From Sphaerotilus hippei (GTDB taxonomy: Bacteria; Pseudomonadota; Gammaproteobacteria; Burkholderiales; Burkholderiaceae_C): a stretch of DNA of 64,000 nt. Below, piece after piece: positions 56,854 through 64,000 of the stretch. A program made the position numbers and the translations under genes. The stretch covers positions 1 through 64,000 of the forward strand of contig NZ_QJJS01000008.1 of the NCBI RefSeq assembly GCF_003201595.1, given 5' to 3'. Within the stretch, counting starts at the first letter, position 1; the number at the start of each line of letters is the position of its first letter. Under the pieces are notes generated by a model. It was not told the DNA's origin, ran no database searches, and saw only the letters and a program-made list of their open reading frames with translations.

Positions 56854-58257
56854 TCAACTGGCGCGGATCGCGAAGCTCGCGGCGTATTCGGCCGGACGCT
56901 GGCCGTCCCAGACCTTGCCGTCGATCAGCCGGCTGCTGCGCAGGTCGGACGACGGCAGGTTGATCTTCAGCTGCGACGCCGCCTGGCGATAGAGCGTGGT
57001 CTGGTTGATCGCCCGGGCGACCGACTGGTAGTCGGCCTCGCCGAACACCGCCGTGCGATCGCGCCCGGCGCGGTTGAGCTGGCGCAGCATCACGCCGTTG
57101 TCGCCCACGTCGCCCTTCATCAGGCCCCAGCGCTTGTGCTGGGTGATGAACCACATGCCGTCCGACAGATAGGGGTAGTTGACCGCGCCGTCGTTGAAGA
57201 AGCGCATGAAGTTCGCATCGTCCCAGGTGCGGCCCAGGCCGTTCTGGTAGTGGCCGAGGATGCGCTCGCTGATGGTGTCCACCGAGGTGTTGACATGGGC
57301 CGGGGCCGCGATGACCGCCGCCGTCTTGAGCCGGTTCGCCTGGCTGGCGTCGATCCAGCGGCTGGCCTCGAGCGTGGCCATGATCAGCGCCCGGGCCGTG
57401 TTGGGGTGGCGCTGCACGAAGGCGGCCGTGCAGCCCAGCACCTTCTCCGGATGGTCGGGCCAGACCTGCTGGCTGGTGGCCGCGGTGATGCCCACGCCGT
57501 CGGCGATGGCACGGTGGTTCCACGGCTCGCCCACGCAGTAGCCGTCCATGTTGCCGGCCTGCATGCGCGCCACCATCTGCGGCGGCGGCACGGTGATGAT
57601 GCGGGCGTCACGCAGCGGATGGATGCCGTGAGCGGCCAGCCAGTAGAACAGCCACATCGCGTGGGTGCCGGTCGGAAAGGTCTGGGCGAAGGTGAACTCG
57701 CGCCGCTCGCCGAGCACCTGGCGCGCCAGCGTCGGGCCGTCGATCGCGCCCCGCTGCGCCAGCGCCTTCGACAGCGTGATGCCCTGCCCGTTGTTGTTCA
57801 AGGTCATCAGCACGGCCATGTCGGTCTTCGGGCCGCCCGCACCCAGGTGCATGCCGTAGACCAGGCCGTAGAGCGCGTGGGCCGCATCGAGCTCGCCGCT
57901 GGCCAGCTTGTCGCGGATGACTGGCCACGACGGCTCCTTGCTGAGCCGGATGCGGATGCCGTGCTTCTCGTCGAGCTTGAGCACCGAGGCCATCACCAGC
58001 GAGGCGCAATCGGTCAGCGGGATGAAGCCGACCCGGACCTCGCGCAGCTCCGGGGCGTCCGAGCCGGCGGCCCACACGCCACCAGGCCAGCTCAGCGCCG
58101 GGGCGGCGACCAGCGCAGCGGCCGCGCCCCGGCGCACGAAGTCGCGGCGGCGCGGGTCGGCCGGCGCGGCACAGGCCGGGGCTGCGGATGCCGGGGCCGG
58201 CACGGCATCGGTCGGAAGAAGCGGACCGCAGGGCGGCAGCGAGGTCGACATCGTCAT
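56854..58257 (-). CDS. CmpA/NrtA family solute-binding protein, second copy
   Basis: The 467-residue paralogue is similar to the first copy over the whole mature region (VRVGFIPLTDCASLVMASVL, TLNNNGQGITLS, FPTGTHAMWLFYWLA, YCVGEPWNHRA, YPYLSDGMW). It has a longer N-terminus of about 80 residues, with RRRDFVRRG as a twin-arginine-like signal. It therefore looks exported, unlike the cytoplasmic sensor NasS. It differs in having a 13-residue insertion around 395 and a separate leader. It may be an alternative binding protein or have become a regulator. Confidence 0.85.
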   Translation of the reverse strand: MTMSTSLPPCGPLLPTDAVPAPASAAPACAAPADPRRRDFVRRGAAAALVAAPALSWPGGVWAAGSDAPELREVRVGFIPLTDCASLVMASVLKLDEKHGIRIRLSKEPSWPVIRDKLASGELDAAHALYGLVYGMHLGAGGPKTDMAVLMTLNNNGQGITLSKALAQRGAIDGPTLARQVLGERREFTFAQTFPTGTHAMWLFYWLAAHGIHPLRDARIITVPPPQMVARMQAGNMDGYCVGEPWNHRAIADGVGITAATSQQVWPDHPEKVLGCTAAFVQRHPNTARALIMATLEASRWIDASQANRLKTAAVIAAPAHVNTSVDTISERILGHYQNGLGRTWDDANFMRFFNDGAVNYPYLSDGMWFITQHKRWGLMKGDVGDNGVMLRQLNRAGRDRTAVFGEADYQSVARAINQTTLYRQAASQLKINLPSSDLRSSRLIDGKVWDGQRPAEYAASFAIRAS

Positions 58258-58277
58258 GGAAGGGGCTCCTGAAACGC

Positions 58278-58390
58278 AAAAACGGCGCACCGATGCGCAG
58301 CCGTGGTGCGGGCCGTCATGAAGACGGGCCGCACCACGGAACGATCGGACGCCGTTGTCCTGTGGGGTTCCTGCCCCTTCGTCGGGGCAG
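58278..58390 (-). promoter_or_regulatory. second ANTAR-type leader, upstream of the second solute-binding gene
   Basis: Hairpin 2 is identical to that of nrtA (stem GGAC/GTCC, loop AACGGC, 58360-58347 on the minus strand). Hairpin 1 has a CTGCCCC/GGGGCAG stem (58371-58390) with loop GACGAA, which has G rather than A at position 1. The terminator pairs ACGGCG/CGCCGT and CCGAT/ATCGG (58282-58294 with 58344-58355) and ends in five U. A 17-base-pair arm with one mismatch (58301-58339) sits in its loop. Confidence 0.75.
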
Positions 58391-58502
58391 CCTGCGCAGG
58401 GGCAGGATCGAGGTCGGACCGGTGGCCGTTTCAGGTCCACACGGTCTGATTCATCCCGTCACAAGCACGAGCCGTGCGAGCCGGTGCCCCCGGAGCAGGC
58501 GT

Positions 58503-59177
58503 TCAGGCCTTGCCGAGCGGGAAACGCTGGCTGAGGCGCAGCGGAGCCCCCGGGGCCAGCTCGACGAAGACGCTGAGCGCGTCGAAGGTCAGTGGCACGC
58601 TCAGCGCGGCGGCGAAATGCTCGCGGGCCTGCGCCAGCAGCTCGGCGCGCTGGCCCTCGTCGGCCAGGCGGTCGCTGAGGGTGAAGTGGTAGCGCCAGCG
58701 GTGCAGCACGTGGGGATAGCCCCAGCGGGCCAGCAGCGCCTGCTGGTCGTCGTCCAGCGGCGTGCTCAGGCGGCGGGCCGTCTCCGAGGCGCTCAGCGGC
58801 GCACGCAGTTCGTCGAGGTCGCAGACGCAGGCGTCGCCGATGTCCTGCAGCGGGTCGTTGACCCCCAGCGGCGTGACCAGCCGCAGCGCGATGAACTGGT
58901 CCAGTTCGCTGACCTGCAGCGCCGGCATCTCGAAAGGCTGGTGCGCCCGGGCCAGTGCGCGCACGGCCTGCTGCAGGGCCGGCACCACGATGCCCGCGGC
59001 CAGCCGCATCGGCGGCTTGAGGGTGGCGTGGAAGCCGTAGCGCCAGGGCTGGATGCGCCCGGGGGGCGGGCGGCCGATCTCGTCGGCACAGGGGTCGCGC
59101 CCGAGCCAGGAACAGCCGGCGGCCCACAGGGGATGCAGGATGGGGGGAACGTGGTAGACGGCGTAACGCTGGGTCAT
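58503..59177 (-). CDS. DUF1045 family 2H phosphoesterase-like protein
   Basis: The 224-residue protein has the two HxT-type motifs of the 2H phosphoesterase fold: GFHATLKPP and YHFTLSDRL. The first segment MTQRYAVYHVPP and YGFHATLKPPM match the DUF1045 family, found in some phosphonate operons. No phosphonate gene is present here, so the substrate is unknown. The ATG at 59177 is preferred. Confidence 0.8.
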   Translation of the reverse strand: MTQRYAVYHVPPILHPLWAAGCSWLGRDPCADEIGRPPPGRIQPWRYGFHATLKPPMRLAAGIVVPALQQAVRALARAHQPFEMPALQVSELDQFIALRLVTPLGVNDPLQDIGDACVCDLDELRAPLSASETARRLSTPLDDDQQALLARWGYPHVLHRWRYHFTLSDRLADEGQRAELLAQAREHFAAALSVPLTFDALSVFVELAPGAPLRLSQRFPLGKA

Positions 59178-59321
59178 GAAGACGGGACCTGCCTCGGGAA
59201 GCTGCGTTGCACGATAGCGCGAAATGCAAAGTTTCAACAAGCTGTCAAACGCCCTGCCGACACTCGTGCTTCACGAATCGGCCCGTGGCGACAGCCACCC
59301 GCCGGACCGCAGGAGCACGCC

Positions 59322-59879
59322 TTGAACCCGATGAAAAAGCCGCTGCAGGCGCTGCAGGACCTCAAGGACCGCACCCGCGCCCGGGTGCAGCAGCACCAGG
59401 CGCAGCGCCGCCGCCACGAGGAGCCGCTGGCCCTGCGCCTGGCCACGGCCGAAGACCTGCCGGCGGTGCTGGCGCTGCTGGTCGCCGCCGGTCTCGACCA
59501 GCCCCGGGAGACCTCGCCGGAGCAGGCCCGCCGCTCGTGGGCGCAGTTGCACACCCACGGGGGCGAGGTCTGGCTGGCCGAGCGCGGCAGCAGCCTGCTG
59601 GGGGCGCTGACGCTGTTCGTGCTGCCGCTGCTGGCCCGTGGCGGCGTGCCGGGCGCGCTGGTCGAGGACGTGGCGGTGCATCCGCTGGCCCGGGGCCAGG
59701 GGGTCGGCCGGGCGCTGATGAACCAGGCCACCGAACGGGCCCGGGCGGCCGGCGCCTGCAAGCTGGCGCTGTCGTCGGGACAGAAGCGCAGCGGCGCGCA
59801 CGCCTTCTACGACCGGCTGAGCCATGTGCGCCACGGCCGCAGCCTGCAGCTGCCCGCCGCGGGCGAGCCCGCGGCCTGA
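59322..59879 (+). CDS. GNAT family N-acetyltransferase
   Basis: The roughly 185-residue protein has a basic N-terminal helix (about 1-35) and a GNAT domain. ALVEDVAVHPLARGQGVGRALMNQATERARAAG is the acetyl-CoA binding motif A, and SGAHAFYDRLSHVRHGRSL is motif B. The start is probably a TTG, because AGGAG lies 6 bases upstream of it. The ATG at 59331 has no such site. Substrate unknown. Confidence 0.8.
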   Translation: MNPMKKPLQALQDLKDRTRARVQQHQAQRRRHEEPLALRLATAEDLPAVLALLVAAGLDQPRETSPEQARRSWAQLHTHGGEVWLAERGSSLLGALTLFVLPLLARGGVPGALVEDVAVHPLARGQGVGRALMNQATERARAAGACKLALSSGQKRSGAHAFYDRLSHVRHGRSLQLPAAGEPAA

Positions 59880-59889
59880 ACCCGTCGCC

Positions 59890-60624
59890 TCAGGCCGGAC
59901 GACGGCGCGACCGGCGCCGCCAGCGCCAGCCGACCCAGGCCCAGCGCACCACCAGCGCCAGGCCGGCCATGAACAGGCCGGCGAAGAGGATGTCGCTGAG
60001 GAAGTGACCGCCCTGCATCACCCGCCCGGCCCCCACCAGCAGGCCGCTGACGAGGCCGATGGCCCACCAGCGCCGCCGCACGATCGGACCGGCCCCCAGG
60101 CCGATGCCGATCAGCACGAAGCCGGTCGCCGCATGGCCGCTGACGAAGGAGCAGTTGGTCTCGCACAGCGTGCTGACCTGCCCGACCGGCTGGTGCGCCA
60201 CCGTGCCGCCGAACTCGAGGGTATGCACCGGACGCGGGCGGCCGACGTGTTCCTTCAGCGCCCAGTTCACCATCAGGCCCAGGCCCAGCACCAGCATGGC
60301 CAGCAGGCCGATCGCCCGGCCGCGCCAGCGCTGCGGCCCGCCGGCGCCGAAGCGACGCCGGGGAATGCACACCAGCACCAGGCTGATCAGGCTCAGCCAG
60401 CGGCCGACGTGCGGCACGACCTGGTAGACCGCATGCACCAGCGGGTGGGCATCGCCGATGAAACGGGTCGGCTGGGTCGGGTCGTGGAAGAGGCGGCTGA
60501 CCTGGGGATCGGTCTGCGGCCAGGTGCGGAACACCAGCAGCGTCAGCAGCAGGGCCAGCAGCCACAGGCCGAGCCCGCGCAGGTGACGGCGGCTGCCCCG
60601 GCCGGGCCTCGGGCCGGCACTCAT
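59890..60624 (-). CDS. PAP2 family phosphatase
   Basis: The 244-residue membrane protein has six helices and the lipid phosphatase motifs KEHVGRPRP, CSFVSGHAATGF and RVMQGGHFLSD. It probably acts on the periplasmic face on undecaprenyl diphosphate, phosphatidylglycerophosphate or lipid A phosphate. Its ATG overlaps the stop of the upstream GT39 gene (ATGA). It is the last of a three-gene operon. Confidence 0.85.
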   Translation of the reverse strand: MSAGPRPGRGSRRHLRGLGLWLLALLLTLLVFRTWPQTDPQVSRLFHDPTQPTRFIGDAHPLVHAVYQVVPHVGRWLSLISLVLVCIPRRRFGAGGPQRWRGRAIGLLAMLVLGLGLMVNWALKEHVGRPRPVHTLEFGGTVAHQPVGQVSTLCETNCSFVSGHAATGFVLIGIGLGAGPIVRRRWWAIGLVSGLLVGAGRVMQGGHFLSDILFAGLFMAGLALVVRWAWVGWRWRRRSRRRPA

Positions 60625-62441
60625 GGCGCGGTCCCCTGGGCATCACGCCGCGAGGCGGCCCACAGCCGCAGCCGCAGCGTGCGGCCGGCCCCGTCGGGCT
60701 CGACCACCTCGGCCAGCAGGCGCGGTTCGTCGAGCCGGGCCAGCAGGCCGGCGGGCAGTTCGGCCGCACTCACGATCAGCAGCGGCTCCCGCGCGGCCGG
60801 GCTGCCGGCGGCGGCCCAGCGGGTGGTGAGCTGGAAATGATCCTGTGCAAAACGCTGGCCGGGCGGGGTCCAGGTGATCCAGCGGCGGCTCACGCCCGGG
60901 GCACCGGGCAGCTCGGGCTGGCCGGCCAGCAGCTCGCGCCACTGGTAGGAACCCATCGAGATCACCTGCCGGTCCATGCCGAGGATCTGCGCCTGCGGGT
61001 GCTGGCGAAGGAAGTCGCGGGCGGTGGGCGCCAGCCGCGCATAGGCCGGCCCCCAGGCGCGCATGCGCACCCAGATGTCCCACTGGCGCGGCAGCGGCTG
61101 ATCGGGCGCACGGCCGAAGTGGCGCGCGATCGGGCCGGCCAGCGGCACGGCGGTGGTCAGCAGCACGTGCAGGCCCATCCCCGCCACGAGTGCCGCGGGC
61201 AGCCAGCGCAGGGCCGGCAGGGCCGCCGCGCCCGCGGGCACCGGCGCGGCAGGCCAGCGACGGGCCAGCCCGAGGCTGGCCCACAGGAACAGGCCGTGGG
61301 CCGCCGGGGCGGTCCAGTTGAGCTGCGCGCGGGAATGCCAGGCCTGGGTCAGCCCGACCGCCAGCAGGGGCAGGGCCAGCCAGAGCGCAAAACGACGCGC
61401 ACGGGCCCAGCCCGACGGGTCGAAGGCCAGCGCCAACGGGGCTGCCGCGGCGGCGGGCGGGCCGCGCCGGGCCAGCCTCGCCACGCCGAGCGCCATCAGC
61501 AACAGCAGCCAGAACGGCCCGAACTGCAGCCACTGCCCGCCGACGAACTCGGCCAGCGAGCTGGCGGGGCTGCGCCCGCTGCCACGCTGCGACTCGGCCG
61601 TGATCTCGACGGTGTGCTGCAGCGTGGGCCAGCCGTGGTCGGCATTCCACGCCAGGTGGGGCAGCAGCATCAGCAGCACCACGCCGCCGGTCATCATCAG
61701 GCCCTGCAGGCGGGCCCGCAGCAGCGACAACGGCACGCCGCCGTCGCGGCCCGGCCAGGCCCACCAGGGGCCACGCTGGCCATGGGTCGGCAGCAGCACC
61801 AGCAGGCCGGCAGCCATCGCCAGCATGGTGTATTTGGACAGGATGCCCAGCGCCGCGAAGACGCCGAGCCACAGCCAGTCGCGGCGCTGCCCCCGCTCGA
61901 GGGCGGCCCACAGCCGCCAGCCCGCCAGCGCCCAGCACAGCAGCAGCGGCGCATCGGTGGTCACCGCCAGCCCGAGCAGGCCGGCGATCGGGCTGGTCAT
62001 GAACAGCGCGGCGGCCAGCAGGCCGACCCGGTCGGCCCAGCCGGCCGCCTGGCGGGCACCGGACGCGTCGGCCGGCGTGGCCACCACCGCCAGCGCGAGG
62101 TCGCGGGCCCAGGCCGCCAGCACCGCGGCCGTCAGCGGATAGGCCAGCACGGTCAGCAGCTTCAGGCCGACCAGGCCGTTGCCGAACAGCGCGGTGGACG
62201 CGGCGATCAGCGCCGCGATCACCGGCGGCTTGGAGTAGTAGCCCCACTGCAGGTCGCGTGACCAATGCCAGTACTGCGCCTCGTCGACCTGCAGGGTCAG
62301 GTCGCCCGGGGCCATCGCCTCGGCCAGCACCACCACGCGCAGCAGGAACAGCAGCGCGAGCAGCAGCACCAGCACCATCAGGTGCGGCGCGGACCAGCCG
62401 GGCACGGGCGGCGCGACGGCGGCGGAACGGGAGGTGTTCAT
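60621..62441 (-). CDS. GT39 family glycosyltransferase (ArnT-like)
   Basis: The 606-residue protein has about 11 helices. The first loop carries VDEAQYWHWSRDLQWGYYSKPP, the family's acidic catalytic pair (aspartate, glutamate). The C-terminal 180 residues form a periplasmic domain. GT39 enzymes transfer sugars from polyprenyl carriers to lipid A or proteins. It overlaps both neighbours by 3-4 bases. Substrate unknown. The ATG at 62441 is preferred over a GTG at 62444. Confidence 0.85.
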   Translation of the reverse strand: MNTSRSAAVAPPVPGWSAPHLMVLVLLLALLFLLRVVVLAEAMAPGDLTLQVDEAQYWHWSRDLQWGYYSKPPVIAALIAASTALFGNGLVGLKLLTVLAYPLTAAVLAAWARDLALAVVATPADASGARQAAGWADRVGLLAAALFMTSPIAGLLGLAVTTDAPLLLCWALAGWRLWAALERGQRRDWLWLGVFAALGILSKYTMLAMAAGLLVLLPTHGQRGPWWAWPGRDGGVPLSLLRARLQGLMMTGGVVLLMLLPHLAWNADHGWPTLQHTVEITAESQRGSGRSPASSLAEFVGGQWLQFGPFWLLLLMALGVARLARRGPPAAAAAPLALAFDPSGWARARRFALWLALPLLAVGLTQAWHSRAQLNWTAPAAHGLFLWASLGLARRWPAAPVPAGAAALPALRWLPAALVAGMGLHVLLTTAVPLAGPIARHFGRAPDQPLPRQWDIWVRMRAWGPAYARLAPTARDFLRQHPQAQILGMDRQVISMGSYQWRELLAGQPELPGAPGVSRRWITWTPPGQRFAQDHFQLTTRWAAAGSPAAREPLLIVSAAELPAGLLARLDEPRLLAEVVEPDGAGRTLRLRLWAASRRDAQGTAP

Positions 62442-64000
62442 CACGGGGCGGCCGGCACGCCGTGCCAGCGGATCAGGGTGAGGCCGCCGGCGCTGTGGAG
62501 CGAGGTCCAGACCGGGCGATCGGCCGGCACGTCCGCGGCCCGGCGGGACGCGGGATCGGCGGCCAGCGTGGTGGTCAGCGCCTGCAGCTGGTCGCTGCGC
62601 AGCAGGGCGAGGTCACCCGGCCGCGGCGCGCGGCGCGGGGCTTCGCGGCGCGCGTAGACCGCGACGCTGGGCAGGTGCAGGCCCCACTGCACCAGCGTGG
62701 CCCGGGCCGGGGTGTCCGGCGCGGCCAGCTCGATGCGTGCCCGCTGCCCGGCAGCCCGCACCGGGCCCTGCAGCTGCTGGCCCCACCAGGGAGCGAGCAC
62801 CCCGGTCAGCACCAGCGCGCCCGCCGCCGCGGCCAACCCGATGCGCACGAGGTCGGGCGTGGCCGACCGCGCCCCCCCGGTGCGGCGCCAGACCGGCGGG
62901 CCGGCCAGCACCAGGCTCAGCCCGGCCGCCGCGACCGCGGCGATCCACAGGCCGGTGAGGTCGGCGGGCTGGCCGATCAGCGCCCGGTAGAGCGCATCCT
63001 TCACCCCGTCGAGCGAGCGCAGCACGATCGCCGTGGCGAGCACCGCCAGCAGCGGCAGCAGCATCACGCACAGGCCCAGCGCCGCCTTGAGCACCCGCCG
63101 GTCGGCGCGGCCCGTCAGCTCGCTGCAGCAGCGCCCGGCCAGCAGCGCCAGCGGCGAGATGCCGTAGAGCGCGTAGTGCGGCAGCTTGGTGCCCGACAGG
63201 CTGAAGAACACCAGCACGAAGCCGGCCCACAGCAGCAGGAAACGGGCGGCGGGCTCGGCCCACCAGCGCCGCCAGCCCGCCAGCACCGGCAGCAGCAGCA
63301 CGCTCCAGGGCATCAGCAGCAGCGGCATCATCAGCGCGTAGTAGCCGATGCTGCCACCATGGCCCTCGAGGGTGCCGCCGTAGCGCTGCAGGTTGTGGCG
63401 CACGAAGAAGCCGTCGATGAAGGCCATGCCGTGGCGGTCCAGCGCGTAGACATACCAGGGCAGCGCCACCAGCAGCAGGATCACCCAGGCCGGCGCGTCC
63501 CCCAGCAGCGCTCGGGCACGGGCCAGCCAGGCGGCACGCCCGGCGCACAGCGTCCACAACAGCCAGGCCGCGCCGGGCACGATGATCGCCACCGGGCCCT
63601 TGGTCAGCACGCCCAGGCCGATCCACAGCGCCGCACGCCGCAGCGCGCCACGGTCGCCCTCGCCTTCCAGGTGCCGCCACAGGTCGAGCGCGGCCAGCGT
63701 CAGCCACAGGTTGAGCACCGCATCGGCGGTCGCGGCCCGGCCGATCAGCAGCACCCCCACGCTGGTGCCCAGCACCGAGCCGGCCGCCACCGCGGCGGCG
63801 GCGCCCCAGCGTGGCCAGGCGAACAGCACCAGCGCCAGCGCCCAGCCCCAGGTCGCCAGCGCCGAGGGCAGGCGCAGCGCCAGCTCGCCCAGGCCGAAGA
63901 CGGCCACGCTGGCCGCCTGCAGCCAGTAGATCAGGATGGGCTTGTCGAAGCGGGGCTCGCCGTTGAGCGTGGTGTGGCCCCAGTCCCCGCTGGCGAGCAT
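62441..64000 (-). CDS. GT39 family glycosyltransferase, N-terminus cut by window end
   Basis: At least 519 residues are visible. LASGDWGHTTLNGEPRFDKPILIYWLQA is the segment after the catalytic loop, so only the first helix and its acidic loop lie outside the window. GRAATADAVLNLWLTLA, GLGVLTKGPVAIIVPG, FFVRHNLQRYGGTLEGHGGSIGYY and FSLSGTKLPHYALY are conserved ArnT-type segments. It starts the operon with the second GT39 and PAP2 genes. Lipid A modification is plausible. Confidence 0.85.
   Translation of the reverse strand: MLASGDWGHTTLNGEPRFDKPILIYWLQAASVAVFGLGELALRLPSALATWGWALALVLFAWPRWGAAAAVAAGSVLGTSVGVLLIGRAATADAVLNLWLTLAALDLWRHLEGEGDRGALRRAALWIGLGVLTKGPVAIIVPGAAWLLWTLCAGRAAWLARARALLGDAPAWVILLLVALPWYVYALDRHGMAFIDGFFVRHNLQRYGGTLEGHGGSIGYYALMMPLLLMPWSVLLLPVLAGWRRWWAEPAARFLLLWAGFVLVFFSLSGTKLPHYALYGISPLALLAGRCCSELTGRADRRVLKAALGLCVMLLPLLAVLATAIVLRSLDGVKDALYRALIGQPADLTGLWIAAVAAAGLSLVLAGPPVWRRTGGARSATPDLVRIGLAAAAGALVLTGVLAPWWGQQLQGPVRAAGQRARIELAAPDTPARATLVQWGLHLPSVAVYARREAPRRAPRPGDLALLRSDQLQALTTTLAADPASRRAADVPADRPVWTSLHSAGGLTLIRWHGVPAAP

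Noticed and set aside
56854-58257. Cytoplasmic nitrate sensor NasS
   Set aside because: The protein has a twin-arginine-like export signal and an Ala-rich hydrophobic segment, so it is probably secreted. NasS has none.

Overview
The window is very GC-rich, densely packed and free of mobile elements. It looks like the chromosome of a betaproteobacterium, probably Burkholderiales near the Rubrivivax/Leptothrix/Ideonella group. The signs are a red-type (form IC) RuBisCO with divergent CbbR, the coxB-coxA-ctaG-coxC-surf1-ctaA-ctaB-sco order, dksA followed by a STAS protein and hslVU, a coaX-type pantothenate kinase, and paired CmpA/NrtA nitrate-binding proteins. I found no rRNA, tRNA, CRISPR array, insertion sequence or phage gene. 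The genus is inference only.

Layout. 1-3121: a Calvin-cycle operon on the minus strand (cbbL, cbbS, start of cbbE) with divergent cbbR. 3379-15989: housekeeping genes (cold-shock protein, SLAC1-type carrier, TPR-less SPINDLY-type glycosyltransferase, fabAB, metY, rdgC, thioredoxin-like protein, phosphatase, secB-gpsA, trmL, comF, BioC-like protein). 16190-25945: aa3-type cytochrome c oxidase with its assembly factors, including two Sco-like proteins. 26072-28703: a bufferin-type RiPP cluster (BufA1 precursor, DUF692 oxidase, DUF2063 partner, DoxX). 28728-32182: a sensor kinase and a sigma-54-activating response regulator. 32443-38011: a membrane-bound formate dehydrogenase (three subunits plus FdhE), divergent from that two-component pair and preceded by a sigma-54 promoter and a duplicated upstream site. 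38052-53286: ABC-F protein, lnt-corC, a COG0523 GTPase, dksA, STAS protein, hslVU, a GGDEF-EAL protein, a K+ channel, coaX and two hypothetical proteins. 53485-58257: a nitrate-type ABC transporter with two solute-binding proteins, each preceded by an ANTAR-type attenuation leader. 58503-64000: DUF1045, a GNAT acetyltransferase, a PAP2 phosphatase and two GT39 glycosyltransferases, the last cut by the window edge.

How they work together. Formate oxidation could feed electrons to the quinone pool and on to the aa3 oxidase while the CO2 is fixed by RuBisCO, so formatotrophic or mixotrophic growth is plausible. Copper handling by Sco, CtaG and perhaps the bufferin sits beside the oxidase that needs copper. 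Nitrogen control appears layered at the nitrate transporter: a near-consensus sigma-54 promoter sets the start of a transcript that begins directly with an ANTAR hairpin pair, whose second hairpin overlaps the terminator stem. The strongest non-coding observations are these two nitrate leaders and the formate dehydrogenase control region.
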